A DNA stretch of 44,131 nucleotides, from positions 1-44,131 of the IMG/VR virus record IMGVR_UViG_3300045947_000230; one strand, given 5' to 3'. The position numbers and the translations under genes are program-made. The stretch comes from a virus. The notes beneath the pieces were generated by a model. It ran no database searches, had not been told where the DNA came from, and saw only the letters and a list, made by a program, of their open reading frames with translations. Below, piece after piece: positions 1 to 6,897 of the stretch; the stretch's first letter is position 1; each line of letters begins with the position of its first letter.

Positions 1-127
1 CCACAAGTAGATCTACCTAACGTCGGCTGGGCCACGGATGCAGTCGTGGCGGCGCACCGGGTAGAGCTCGTCGTGCGTCTTACAGAAGAAGGCGCGGCAC
101 AGTGGGCACCACGTCTCGATAGCTGCT
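1..127. repeat. Terminal direct repeat (circular contig overlap)
   Basis: Bases 1-127 are identical to 44005-44131. A perfect repeat of exactly 127 bp at contig ends is the usual trace of a circular assembly closed with a 127-mer, not a biological terminal repeat. The zinc-finger gene at 13-180 runs through it and is cut in the second copy. The non-redundant circle is about 44,004 bp. A true short terminal redundancy cannot be excluded from sequence alone. Confidence 0.93.
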
Positions 128-180
128 CGACAGCCAAACTGCTGGCACTGTTCCGGGATGTCTCCGTGGCCAAAGTCCAC
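13..180 (-). CDS. Small zinc-finger protein (55 aa)
   Basis: Function unknown. The 55-residue product carries a dense Cys/His pattern: QFGC, then WCPLC, then FFCKTHDELYP, then RRHDC. This spacing resembles a cross-brace zinc finger and is hard to explain by chance. It starts with GTG at 180, directly after the TGA (184-182) of the upstream minus-strand gene, so the two are probably co-translated. It stops at TAG 15-13. The reading frame lies partly in the terminal repeat. A nucleic-acid or protein-binding role is inference only. Confidence 0.75.
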   Translation of the reverse strand: MDFGHGDIPEQCQQFGCRAAIETWCPLCRAFFCKTHDELYPVRRHDCIRGPADVR

Positions 181-181
181 G

Positions 182-469
182 TCAGTTCATTCGCCCCTGA
201 GACATCATCACTGCCTGCACTCCCAGCGCGTGGGCATGGCGGCGAGCATCGGCACGAGTGTGGCCACCGATCTCCTCGAGCGCGTGCCCAAGCCAGGCAA
301 CAAGCGGCGTGATGTCGTTGCTCTCAGCCAACATTTCTTCCATCTTGGCCAGAAACAGAGGCGTGATGCGATCCAGCCGATCGCGGTAACAGCCAGAGCA
401 GAGATTTGGAGCAGTGTCTTCAGGATCTTCGTTGATGCGGCGACCACAGTCGCGACACGAGCGTTTCAT
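182..469 (-). CDS. Zinc-ribbon protein (95 aa)
   Basis: Function unknown. The N-terminus has a CxxC pair (SCRDCGRR) and a second pair (LCSGCYRD), a classic zinc ribbon, followed by a helical region with no recognised domain. I chose the ATG at 469 because it follows a purine-rich Shine-Dalgarno-like stretch (GGAAGAGGTGG). The open frame continues upstream to 550, but that part crosses a hairpin and looks untranslated. A TATACT -10-like element (495-490) lies just upstream. The gene is followed at once by the zinc-finger gene at 180. Confidence 0.75.
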   Translation of the reverse strand: MKRSCRDCGRRINEDPEDTAPNLCSGCYRDRLDRITPLFLAKMEEMLAESNDITPLVAWLGHALEEIGGHTRADARRHAHALGVQAVMMSQGRMN

Positions 470-498
470 TGGGTGCCACCTCTTCCTCAAGTATAGGA

Positions 499-532
499 AA
501 GCCCCCGCGCTGTGGAGACACCACGGGGGCTT
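499..532. terminator. Strong hairpin upstream of minus-strand zinc-ribbon gene
   Basis: AAGCCCCCG (499-507) pairs perfectly with CGGGGGCTT (524-532) around a 16-nt loop. Read on the minus strand it is followed by TTTCC and then a TATACT box (495-490), so it overlaps the expected -35 region of the gene at 469. It could be a terminator, an attenuator or an operator. The T-run is too weak to call a classical intrinsic terminator. Confidence 0.5.
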
Positions 533-611
533 GCTTGTGTAGGTTGGCACCCAAACACCAGCACCAGCAGTATAGTGGCTGTGCGGCTCGTGGTGACTCT
601 CAGGCCGCAGA

Positions 612-646
612 AACGCCCCTGGACGGCGGACACCGACGGGGGCGTT
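612..646. terminator. Second GC-rich hairpin before integrase
   Basis: AACGCCCC (612-619) pairs perfectly with GGGGCGTT (639-646). It has the same layout as the hairpin at 499-532: a G/C-tract stem with a loop of 16-19 nt. It sits in the 250-nt gap between the minus-strand operon and the integrase. This gap holds no convincing gene and is a candidate location for control sites or attP. Confidence 0.45.
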
Positions 647-681
647 CTCAACCAGACTGAAACGCTATTGTTATGCAGACG

Positions 682-712
682 CCCCGTATCTACGGGGTGT
701 TGCGTATACAAT
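682..712 (+). promoter_or_regulatory. Integrase promoter with overlapping operator-like palindrome
   Basis: TACAAT (707-712) matches the -10 consensus at five of six positions and lies 7 nt before the integrase ATG at 720. Transcription would therefore start at or next to the ATG, giving a leaderless mRNA; no Shine-Dalgarno is present. A perfect stem CCCCGT-ATCT-ACGGGG (682-697) covers the expected -35 zone, where no good -35 hexamer is visible. This fits a repressor or activator site that controls integrase expression. Confidence 0.5.
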
Positions 713-719
713 TCGCTGC

Positions 720-2120
720 ATGAGAGTCACCACTGCCCCACCGCTCCGTGGCATCGGCATCATCCGTGTTTCTGAAGTCGCTGGCCGCGACAGGGATGGC
801 GACAAGTTCGTTTCGCCCGATGACCAGCAAGCTGATATCGACAAGCTCTGCGTCATCCACAACATCAAGCTCATCGGCTTGCCGTTCCGCGAGTTGGACG
901 TCTCGGCGTTCTCGACCAAGCTCGAGAAGCGCAAGGGGCTGTACCCCGCCATCCAGGCGATCGAAAACGGCGAAGCCGACGTCATCGTCACTGCGTACTT
1001 CGACCGCTTCTTCAGGCGGCTACGCGTGCAGGCAGAAGCGATGGAGCGGCTCGCCCTGGCTGGTGGGCGCATGCTCACCGGCGACGCCGGCTGGCTCGAC
1101 ATGGGCGAAGGCAGCGCGGCTGAGTGGGCAACGCCGCAGTTTCTTGGACTGATGGCTGAGTTTCAGGCGCGCCAGACACGCGACAAAACCCGTGGCCCCA
1201 AGGAACGCGCGGTCGCACGCGGCATCCCACCTTTTCCGAACATCCCGCCCGGCTACCGTCAGGATCCCGCTACCCGTCGCCTGGTCAAGCACGCCGACGA
1301 GGCAAAGGTCATCCAGGCCCTCTACAACATGCGCCAGGAAGGTGCCAGCCTGATCGAGTGCCGCGACTACCTGCGCGCCCACGGCATCGACCGCTCGTGG
1401 CGCGCCACGCAGGAGATCCTGAAGAACCGCATCTATCTGGGCGAGCTCCACTTCGGCAAGCTGATCAACCTGCACTCGCACGAGCCGATCATCGAACCGG
1501 CGACGTTCAGAACGATCCAGAAGATGCGCGTCCGCCGCGGCCACAGACCGGTATCCACCAGCCTGTTCGCACGCCAGGGGCTGGTGCGCTGCGCGCACTG
1601 CGGTGGGCGCATGATGATCAGCCAGCAGACCAAAGCTCACCGCAATGGCGAGCGCGTCACGTATCGCGACTATCGCTGCCCGCCGAAGGGGCTTGGCAAC
1701 TGCTCACAGCGTCAGTCGATCAGCGCCACGGTGCTCGAGGAGTACGTGGTGAGCCTGGTCAAGAACGCTCAAGCTGAGGGCCGCTGGTCGCCCAACGAGC
1801 AGGTTGCAGCTGTCGAGGTGGAAGTGGTCGAGATCGAGGCAGAGCTGACCGCGCTGGCGACCACGTTCAGCAGCGTGTCGGACGTGCCGGCGATCGCCGC
1901 CAAGATCGACGCGCTCAAGGAAAAGCGCGACGCCGCGCGCGAACGCCGCGACGCGCTACTGCGAGGCGACCGGGCGGCGCGGGTGGGCACGCTTGCCACG
2001 CTTTGGGACGTCGCCACCCTGGACGAGAAGCGCGCTATCTTGCGGCTGCTGATCGAGACGATCACGGTGTCGCCGGGCAAGGGGACCGAGCGCATCTTCG
2101 TCAGGTTCTACGAGAGCTAG
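720..2120 (+). CDS. int: Large serine recombinase (phage integrase)
   Basis: The 466-residue protein catalyses site-specific integration and excision of the phage genome through a phosphoserine DNA intermediate. The N-terminal resolvase domain begins at about residue 11 with the IIRVS motif; Ser18 is the likely nucleophile. A recombinase domain follows (about 150-280), then a zinc ribbon (CAHCGGRM near 290 and RCPPKGLGNC near 320) and a coiled-coil stretch (about 360-420), as in large serine integrases, though at the short end of their length. It lies next to a repressor facing the other way, as expected in a lysogeny module. attP should be close by, but I cannot locate it. A recombination-directionality factor is not recognised. 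Confidence 0.93.
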   Translation: MRVTTAPPLRGIGIIRVSEVAGRDRDGDKFVSPDDQQADIDKLCVIHNIKLIGLPFRELDVSAFSTKLEKRKGLYPAIQAIENGEADVIVTAYFDRFFRRLRVQAEAMERLALAGGRMLTGDAGWLDMGEGSAAEWATPQFLGLMAEFQARQTRDKTRGPKERAVARGIPPFPNIPPGYRQDPATRRLVKHADEAKVIQALYNMRQEGASLIECRDYLRAHGIDRSWRATQEILKNRIYLGELHFGKLINLHSHEPIIEPATFRTIQKMRVRRGHRPVSTSLFARQGLVRCAHCGGRMMISQQTKAHRNGERVTYRDYRCPPKGLGNCSQRQSISATVLEEYVVSLVKNAQAEGRWSPNEQVAAVEVEVVEIEAELTALATTFSSVSDVPAIAAKIDALKEKRDAARERRDALLRGDRAARVGTLATLWDVATLDEKRAILRLLIETITVSPGKGTERIFVRFYES

Positions 2121-2239
2121 CCGCTTCAGCAGCCGCTCGAGCGCGAGGCGCACGCGTTCGGGCGGCACCCACCGACCGTCGGGCATGTTGGAAGGCATCG
2201 CCCCCTGAGCCTACGGGCGTGTGCTCGTCAGCCGCCTCG

Positions 2240-2440
2240 TCACTTTTCGCCAGGACGTTGCAGCGTCGCGGGCGAGACGCCCAGGACTCGAGCCAGCTTG
2301 CGGAGACTGGTCTGACGGATGTGGAGGCCGCGTTCGCCGCGCATCACGGTATCGCGCGAGACGCCGGCACGTTCAGCAAGCTCTTCCTGGGTCAGCGCTC
2401 GCGTATCTCGTAACTGACGCAGCCGCGGCACGAGCACCAC
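2240..2440 (-). CDS. XRE-family HTH repressor (66 aa)
   Basis: A compact Cro/C1-type helix-turn-helix DNA-binding protein. The HTH_3 fold is clear: LRDTRALTQEELAERAGVS, then a recognition helix and RKLARVLGVSPATL. It starts at GTG 2440; no ATG is available in frame. It is convergent with the integrase and divergent from the early operon at 2778, with a 337-nt control region between. This is the classic place for a lysogeny repressor or Cro-like regulator. It lacks a C-terminal peptidase domain, so SOS-type self-cleavage is not expected. Confidence 0.85.
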   Translation of the reverse strand: MVLVPRLRQLRDTRALTQEELAERAGVSRDTVMRGERGLHIRQTSLRKLARVLGVSPATLQRPGEK

Positions 2441-2777
2441 GCGAGATCATCAAGTGTGCAGCATCCGCCGCAACAGTGCATACGGGTCGCGCCCGTGTCG
2501 CACTTGAGGGGTAGCCAACCGTTAACAGATGGCCTACGATTGAGTACAGGACAGACCGCACGCTGGCCAAAAACGGCGATTTGTTGGCGACGCGGGGAGG
2601 GTACTAATCGTAAGGTCAGACGCGCGCAGTTGACCAGAGTGCGCTGGAGCTCCGGGTCGAGCAAGCGTCCAGACAACCGAACACTGGTCCTTTGCTACCT
2701 GGCTCCAGTGGAGTAAGTCACTGTCCAGGGACGCGACATTTTCTCCTCGCGGAGGGAGAGGAAATCTCGCTTGCCCT
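2441..2777. promoter_or_regulatory. Early control region between repressor and early operon
   Basis: No convincing gene is seen in these 337 nt. Dyad elements are visible: CAAGTG (2451-2456) with CACTTG (2501-2506), enclosing a perfect stem ACGGG-TCGCG-CCCGT (2482-2496), and GCCAA (2566-2570) with TTGGC (2584-2588). A weak promoter-like pair is TTAACA (2522-2527), 17 nt, TACAGG (2545-2550). A purine-rich GGAGGGAGAGG near 2752 is too far from the ATG at 2778 to be an ideal ribosome site. These are likely repressor operators; which protein binds is unknown. Confidence 0.45.
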
Positions 2778-3374
2778 ATGACAACTTCCATAGTTGATAT
2801 CTCCGACCCCAATTTCATCCCGCATCGTGACGTTGAGCGCGTCTGGGCTGGCCACAAGCGTCACTACGACACGGGGACCGCAGAGCCGTATGACCGTACC
2901 CGTGCGCTCAAGCAGTTCGAGAGCGACGGCATGTCGGCGAGCGAGAGCACCTTGAATCGTGCGATCACCCGCTACGGCCGTAACGGCACGATCATCCCGG
3001 GGCTGATCCCACATTGGCCGATCGGCAAATACGAAGAGCGGCCATGGATCGTGGCGCAGCGCGAGCGGCGGCAGCGTGAAGCGCTCCAGCGCGTCCCCGT
3101 CGATCAGCCCGAAACCGTCACGCTCGAGGTGGTCAACCACTTCATCGATGGTCTTGCGGCAACCGAGCCCACGGACCAGCACTTGCGCGACGTCAAGGCT
3201 GACGTGCTCGAGCTGTTTCGCATGGTCAAGAAGAACGCGAGCGACGTCAACAACATGGCGGCCGTGTTTGTCGGCGGGTTTGTGCTGCTCGACGTGTTCA
3301 GCGATGGCCGGCTCGACAACATCGTGCGCTGGTGCAAGCTGCTCGCGGCGACCCGCCACGTCATCATTGCCTGA
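2778..3374 (+). CDS. Hypothetical early protein (198 aa)
   Basis: Not recognised. It is the first gene of the early plus-strand operon, starting at ATG 2778. Residues about 20-75 (YDRTRALKQFESDG, then SESTLNRAITRYGRNG) read like a helical DNA-binding segment. The middle is charged and Arg-rich (VAQRERRQREALQ), and the C-terminal third has a hydrophobic segment (NMAAVFVGGFVLLDVF) that may be a buried helix or a membrane segment. First position after the control region suggests an early regulatory or host-takeover role, by context only. Confidence 0.65.
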   Translation: MTTSIVDISDPNFIPHRDVERVWAGHKRHYDTGTAEPYDRTRALKQFESDGMSASESTLNRAITRYGRNGTIIPGLIPHWPIGKYEERPWIVAQRERRQREALQRVPVDQPETVTLEVVNHFIDGLAATEPTDQHLRDVKADVLELFRMVKKNASDVNNMAAVFVGGFVLLDVFSDGRLDNIVRWCKLLAATRHVIIA

Positions 3375-3423
3375 CTAGAACTGACGATGCCGTTGGCGAA
3401 CGGTGGGCCAAACAATCAGGCCC

Positions 3424-3642
3424 ATGCCCACCGTTCGTCTTGCTCCACTCACGGAGTATGACCTTGGTCCCGCTGGGTTCGACATGCTGTTCGCGCTGGC
3501 GCGAAAGCGGCGGCGCCCACCACGGGAACAGGTCTATCACCTCTTTCTGTATGCCCTCGACAGAGCGATCGCCGGCGAAGACGTCGAGCTGAGCCAGGAG
3601 CGTCTCGAAGCGCTCACCGGCCCCCACGAACTGGTCGCGTAG
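3424..3642 (+). CDS. Hypothetical small protein (72 aa)
   Basis: Not recognised. The likely start is ATG 3424 (MPTVRLAPL); an in-frame start lies seven codons upstream but has no better ribosome site. The middle is basic (ARKRRRPPREQ) followed by an amphipathic helix (VYHLFLYALDRAI), which would suit a small ribbon-helix-helix-like or helical binding protein. It is followed by the next gene after 2 nt. Confidence 0.55.
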   Translation: MPTVRLAPLTEYDLGPAGFDMLFALARKRRRPPREQVYHLFLYALDRAIAGEDVELSQERLEALTGPHELVA

Positions 3643-3644
3643 CC

Positions 3645-3788
3645 ATGCCTGAGCCTACCCCGGGCGAAGCCGTGCCCGAAGCAGAAGAAGAACCCTGCAG
3701 CTGTCACTGCCACCAACCGACGTGGTGTCCCGAGTGCGACGACCCGGTCGGCGAGTTGCCGCCGCCCAAGAAGAAGGAGAACGCATGA
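3645..3788 (+). CDS. Tiny Cys-rich protein (47 aa)
   Basis: The core has CSCHCHQPTWCPECDDP, six Cys/His ligands in 17 residues, typical of a zinc knuckle or ribbon. The N-terminus is acidic and Pro/Glu-rich and the C-terminus ends in a KKKEN cluster. ATG 3645 follows the upstream stop by 2 nt and its own TGA (3786-3788) overlaps the next ATG (3785) as ATGA. Position and coupling support real translation. Function is unknown. Confidence 0.65.
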   Translation: MPEPTPGEAVPEAEEEPCSCHCHQPTWCPECDDPVGELPPPKKKENA

Positions 3789-3973
3789 CCGAAGAGATCA
3801 CCGCATCGCCGCCCGCGTGGGAAGAATGGGTGAGCCACCCCAACCGGCGCCGCTTCGTACCCACTGGCGACCATCCCATGATGGCTGGCCAGCAAGGCTG
3901 GTGGGCGCTGCCGGGCACGTACACCGAAGGCCGCGTGCTCGAGATGGGCTTCAAGCCTGAGAAGCCGCGCTAG
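3785..3973 (+). CDS. Hypothetical small protein (62 aa)
   Basis: Not recognised. The start at ATG 3785 is set by the ATGA overlap with the upstream gene; the open frame extends further upstream, but that part is a shadow of the Cys-rich gene. The protein is rich in Trp and Pro (AWEEWV, GQQGWWALPGTY), suggesting a small compact beta fold. It ends one base before the next ATG. Confidence 0.6.
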   Translation: MTEEITASPPAWEEWVSHPNRRRFVPTGDHPMMAGQQGWWALPGTYTEGRVLEMGFKPEKPR

Positions 3974-4468
3974 ATGGCGCGCTTTGCCGTGAGCCTCGTC
4001 TTCGGCGCCATCGTCGGCCACGCGTCGCCAGCGTTCGCGGCACCCGATCCGGACGCCGTTCGCGAAGCTGCGCTCGCCGCGAAGGTCGCCGAGCACAACC
4101 TGTGGGATGCGCTGCTGACGGTCGGCGAGGATGACCCGAAGACGTACCTGTACCACACGGGCGAGCTCGAACGTCCGCTGCCGATCGTGGTCGGTCCCCC
4201 GTATGGCGCTGCTGTCGCTCGAGCCCGATGCATCATCGGCAAGGAATCCGGCGGGCTGGATGTCCCCAACCGCCAGGGCAGCGGCGCGACCGGCCCGGGG
4301 CAGTACTTCCCGTCGACGTGGGCGCGCCACACGGCGCTGTACAGGAGCGCCACGGGCTACGGCGGACCGCTGAGCCTGCACAGCCTGGATCACGTCACGG
4401 CCGTGATGTCGTGGATCCTGGGGGCCATTCCGTCGACCCGCCGCGAATGGACGGTGAGCGGCTGTTGA
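3974..4468 (+). CDS. Secreted lytic transglycosylase-like protein (164 aa)
   Basis: Probably cleaves the glycan strands of peptidoglycan outside the cytoplasm. Residues 1-22 form a signal peptide with an AFA cleavage site. The catalytic region has CIIGKESGGLDVPNRQGSG followed by GATGPGQYFPSTW, the SLT/lysozyme-like pattern, with Glu91 as the likely acid. It sits in the early operon far from the holin genes, which is unusual for an endolysin; a role in entry, superinfection exclusion or lysis are alternatives. A small membrane protein gene overlaps its 3' end. Confidence 0.72.
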   Translation: MARFAVSLVFGAIVGHASPAFAAPDPDAVREAALAAKVAEHNLWDALLTVGEDDPKTYLYHTGELERPLPIVVGPPYGAAVARARCIIGKESGGLDVPNRQGSGATGPGQYFPSTWARHTALYRSATGYGGPLSLHSLDHVTAVMSWILGAIPSTRREWTVSGC

Positions 4469-4602
4469 ACGACTACCGGGGCACGGACCTCGAGCCGCAC
4501 GACGTGCTGATGCTGCTGGTCGTGCTGGGCCTGGTTGCGAGCGGGGCAATCGGGCTGGTGTGGCTGGCCGTGTGGCTGGTCCTTCGATTTGTTCGACCGT
4601 GA
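4447..4602 (+). CDS. Small single-span membrane protein (51 aa)
   Basis: Starts at ATG 4447 inside the end of the transglycosylase gene (22-nt overlap); TTG 4465 is an alternative. A charged N-terminus (RGTDLEPHD) is followed by one long hydrophobic helix (VLMLLVVLGLVASGAIGLVW, continuing) and a basic end (LRFVRP). Its size and its location after a cell-wall hydrolase suggest a holin- or spanin-like partner, but no family is recognised. Confidence 0.6.
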   Translation: MDGERLLNDYRGTDLEPHDVLMLLVVLGLVASGAIGLVWLAVWLVLRFVRP

Positions 4603-4647
4603 ACAGTGGCGTGCGCGGCGCCTTGTACCGCGAGGGCTAATGATCCC

Positions 4648-5169
4648 ATGCCGCAACCACCAGATTCGTCATCGTTTGCACCCGACATCGACGTCGACGA
4701 CAACAAGAAGTACATCGCGCAGCTCGTGGCCATGGACGAGGGTCCGTCGCAGTATCGCGACAAGCGCAAGGACGCCATGATGGACACCTACAAGTTCCAT
4801 CTGTGGGATCCCGAGACGGGCATCGGCGTGATCGACAACAACACGGGCGAGATGTTCGAGTTGTGGAAAATTACGAATGACCTGACCTACGACAACCCGC
4901 AGAGCGGCAAGATCGCGCCCGGGCGCGAGATCGCCAACGCGCTCGTCGGTCATCGGCTCACGGACGAGGAAGTGAGCCAGATGCTGGCGTCAGGCTGGGA
5001 GAAGTCGCTCAAGGGCAAGCGTGCGATGGCCGACGTCGAGTGGGTCGAGAAGCCCGACGGCACCCAGCGGCTGAGCCTGCTGCGGCTCCGCCCGTACACG
5101 AAGAAGCAGAAGACCGCACCGCCGCCACCACCAGCCGATGACGATGATGACGACGGCCTCCCGTTCTGA
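4648..5169 (+). CDS. Single-stranded DNA-binding protein-like (173 aa)
   Basis: The C-terminus ends in a run of Asp followed by GLPF (DDDDDDGLPF), the hallmark acidic tip by which SSB proteins recruit replication partners. The body (about 30-145) is beta-rich and contains FHLWDPETGIGVI and MADVEWVEKPDG, compatible with an OB fold, though not a close match to bacterial Ssb. I chose ATG 4648 (MPQPPDSS); the open frame extends 14 codons upstream without a better ribosome site. It lies upstream of primase and nuclease genes, which supports a replication or recombination role. Confidence 0.65.
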   Translation: MPQPPDSSSFAPDIDVDDNKKYIAQLVAMDEGPSQYRDKRKDAMMDTYKFHLWDPETGIGVIDNNTGEMFELWKITNDLTYDNPQSGKIAPGREIANALVGHRLTDEEVSQMLASGWEKSLKGKRAMADVEWVEKPDGTQRLSLLRLRPYTKKQKTAPPPPPADDDDDDGLPF

Positions 5170-5386
5170 GCTGCACCTGGCTACCTCAGCGCGGCGCATG
5201 CTGTCGATTCGGCGCGCTTTGGGCATGACGCAGCGTGATTGGGCGTACTACCTGGACGTCGCGGTCAACACAGTGTCGATGTGGGAAACCGGCCGACGGG
5301 CACCCAGCCATCTTGCCGAGGCGCGCATCCGAGAGGTTGCCGCTTCGCAGGGGCTGGATCTGCACACGATGCGGAGATTCGAATGA
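5138..5386 (+). CDS. XRE-family HTH protein (up to 82 aa)
   Basis: A DNA-binding protein with a clear Cro/C1 helix-turn-helix: IRRALGMTQRDWAYYLDVAV, then NTVSMWETGRRAPS. It may start at ATG 5138/5144/5147, overlapping the SSB-like gene, or at ATG 5198 (MLSIRRALG). Its TGA overlaps the ATG of the vWA gene (ATGA). It is probably a transcriptional regulator of early genes; the target is unknown. Confidence 0.78.
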   Translation: MTMMTTASRSELHLATSARRMLSIRRALGMTQRDWAYYLDVAVNTVSMWETGRRAPSHLAEARIREVAASQGLDLHTMRRFE

Positions 5387-6060
5387 GCGAGCAGGCACCG
5401 GTCCTTCACTCGCTCGACTGGATCCTGCTGCTGGTCGACCGCAGCTACAGCATGGTGGACATCTTGAACCCCACCGTGCGCGGCATGGAGCGCTTCGTCC
5501 AGCAGCAGCAGACGCAGCCGCACACCAACCTGAGCGTGGTCGCGTTCGGCACTGATGACTGGGGCAGCCTGCAGCTGCAGACGCTGCTCGACACCACGAT
5601 TGCCGACCCGCACCGTACCGCAATCCTGCCCAGCATGTATGTGCCGGATGGCGACACGCCGCTGCTGGCCGCGGTGTGGGAGTCGATCAGCCGTCTCGAG
5701 CAGAAGCAGCGCAAACGTGACCGCGTGCTGCTGGCGATCATGACTGACGGGATCGAGAACGCCAGCGGCTCGCGCTACAGCATCGAGAAGGTACGCGCGC
5801 GCATCAAACAGAAGATCGCGCAGGGTTGGCAGATCGTGTATCTGGGCGCGGAGATCGACGCCTGGAAGAGCGGCGACCACTACGGCGTGGGCAAGCTGAA
5901 TGCGCTGTCCTGGTCGCCGACGGAAGCAGGCGTCGAGGGCATGTTCCAGACGCTGGCGGACTCCACCACGCGCTGGTCGAAATCCAAGGCGCTGACGGCG
6001 GGCAAGCAGCCCGAGCGCTTCTTCCCGCTACAGCTACCACCACCGAAGGGAAGTCGATGA
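5383..6060 (+). CDS. von Willebrand factor A domain protein (225 aa)
   Basis: A metal-binding vWA fold. The MIDAS residues are visible: D19-x-S21-x-S23 (VDRSYSM), a DGDTPL loop near 88-93, and MTDGIEN near 119-126. Intracellular vWA proteins act as protein-protein interaction platforms, often with AAA+ ATPases, but no MoxR-type ATPase is encoded here. The start ATG 5383 is fixed by an ATGA overlap with the HTH gene; the frame extends upstream only as a shadow. A ribbon-helix-helix gene follows with another ATGA overlap. The phage role is unknown. Confidence 0.8.
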   Translation: MSEQAPVLHSLDWILLLVDRSYSMVDILNPTVRGMERFVQQQQTQPHTNLSVVAFGTDDWGSLQLQTLLDTTIADPHRTAILPSMYVPDGDTPLLAAVWESISRLEQKQRKRDRVLLAIMTDGIENASGSRYSIEKVRARIKQKIAQGWQIVYLGAEIDAWKSGDHYGVGKLNALSWSPTEAGVEGMFQTLADSTTRWSKSKALTAGKQPERFFPLQLPPPKGSR

Positions 6061-6263
6061 GAACGTCGATCTATTTGCCTGACGACCTGCATGAATCGGC
6101 GCGCCGCATGCGGATCAACATCTCTGCCGTCTCCGAGCGAGCTGTGCGGGATGCGATCGTCAACAGACAGCAGGAGCTCGAGGCAACCATCAAGGCAGGC
6201 GAAGAAGCGCGTGTGCTGCTACAGCAGCTAACCGAAGAGAACGAGGTGCCCGCGACCCAGTGA
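6057..6263 (+). CDS. Ribbon-helix-helix protein (68 aa)
   Basis: The N-terminus RTSIYLPDDLHESARRM is a typical RHH/CopG strand-helix, followed by INISAVSERAVRDAI, the second helix. The C-terminal half is a Glu/Gln-rich helix. Such proteins bind DNA as dimers and often serve as antitoxins or repressors. No toxin gene is recognised beside it, so an antitoxin role is not supported. The start overlaps the vWA stop (ATGA), and its stop overlaps the next GTG start (GTGA). Confidence 0.75.
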   Translation: MRTSIYLPDDLHESARRMRINISAVSERAVRDAIVNRQQELEATIKAGEEARVLLQQLTEENEVPATQ

Positions 6264-6673
6264 GCCCGCGTCGCAGTCCCAGGCCCACTGCGACGCAACC
6301 ACCGCTGACGGGACAGCAGTTCCGCCGCCTGATGGACGGCTCCCTTACTGAGGCGCAGTGGCAGAAGTCAGTCGAGCAAGCGCTCACCGTGTTCGGGTGG
6401 TGGTGGATGCACATCCCACCCAACGTGGTGGTGTGCCCCAACTGCCACACCAAGCTGTACCGCGGCATCGCACGCGGCTTTCCCGACATCCTGGCCATCA
6501 AGCCGCCGCACATCCTGTGGATCGAGCTCAAACGCGAACGTGGGCAGCTCGAGCCAGAGCAGACCACCGTTGGCCAGATGCTGCAAGCCTGCGGCCAGAC
6601 GTGGCTGCACGCCCGACCGCGGGATCGCGAGCGATTGATGGGCCTGATCGCTCACCCGGAGGACGGACCGTGA
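6260..6673 (+). CDS. VRR-NUC domain nuclease (137 aa)
   Basis: A PD-(D/E)XK endonuclease of the VRR-NUC type, often encoded next to phage helicases and thought to cut branched DNA. The catalytic segment reads GFPDILAIKPPHILWIELKR: Asp near 75, and Glu and Lys of IELK near 90-92. An unusual CPNCHTK pair lies just before the active-site Asp, which may bind zinc. It starts at GTG 6260 with a GTGA overlap. The gene sits two genes upstream of the primase-helicase. Confidence 0.82.
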   Translation: MSPRRSPRPTATQPPLTGQQFRRLMDGSLTEAQWQKSVEQALTVFGWWWMHIPPNVVVCPNCHTKLYRGIARGFPDILAIKPPHILWIELKRERGQLEPEQTTVGQMLQACGQTWLHARPRDRERLMGLIAHPEDGP

Positions 6674-6894
6674 TGACGCTGCAATGTGCTGACCTGCAAT
6701 GCCGATGCAACGCAGTGCAGTGCGACTGGTGCGAGAACGAAGCCAACTACTCGATCAACTGGGTATGCGGCCATGCATCGGCCATGTGCCAAGTGTGCTT
6801 CGACCCTGTTAGCGACGAGCAGGGGGCGCGGTACTGGTCAATGGACATCATGGATTGGGGCGACTATCCGATCTGCCCGGACTGCGCCGGCTGA
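6673..6894 (+). CDS. Cys-rich zinc-binding protein (73 aa)
   Basis: Many CxxC-type pairs are visible: CADLQCRC, CDWCENEA, VCGHASAMCQVCFDP and YPICPDC, enough for two to three zinc sites. The CGHASAMC part resembles a treble-clef or B-box-like knuckle. It starts at ATG 6673 overlapping the nuclease stop (TGATG) and ends 3 nt before the primase gene. A role at the replication machinery is inferred from position only. Confidence 0.7.
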   Translation: MTLQCADLQCRCNAVQCDWCENEANYSINWVCGHASAMCQVCFDPVSDEQGARYWSMDIMDWGDYPICPDCAG

Positions 6895-6897
6895 ACC

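Noticed and set aside
1956-2198. 80-aa minus-strand frame beginning PSNMPDGRWVPPERVRL after AGGGGG
   Set aside because: The start looks natural and the ribosome site is fair, but two thirds of it is antisense to the integrase and reads as shadow sequence. Kept only as a possibility.
2456-2716. 86-aa plus-strand frame in the early control region
   Set aside because: Composition is random-looking, no motif or ribosome site, and it overlaps dyad elements.
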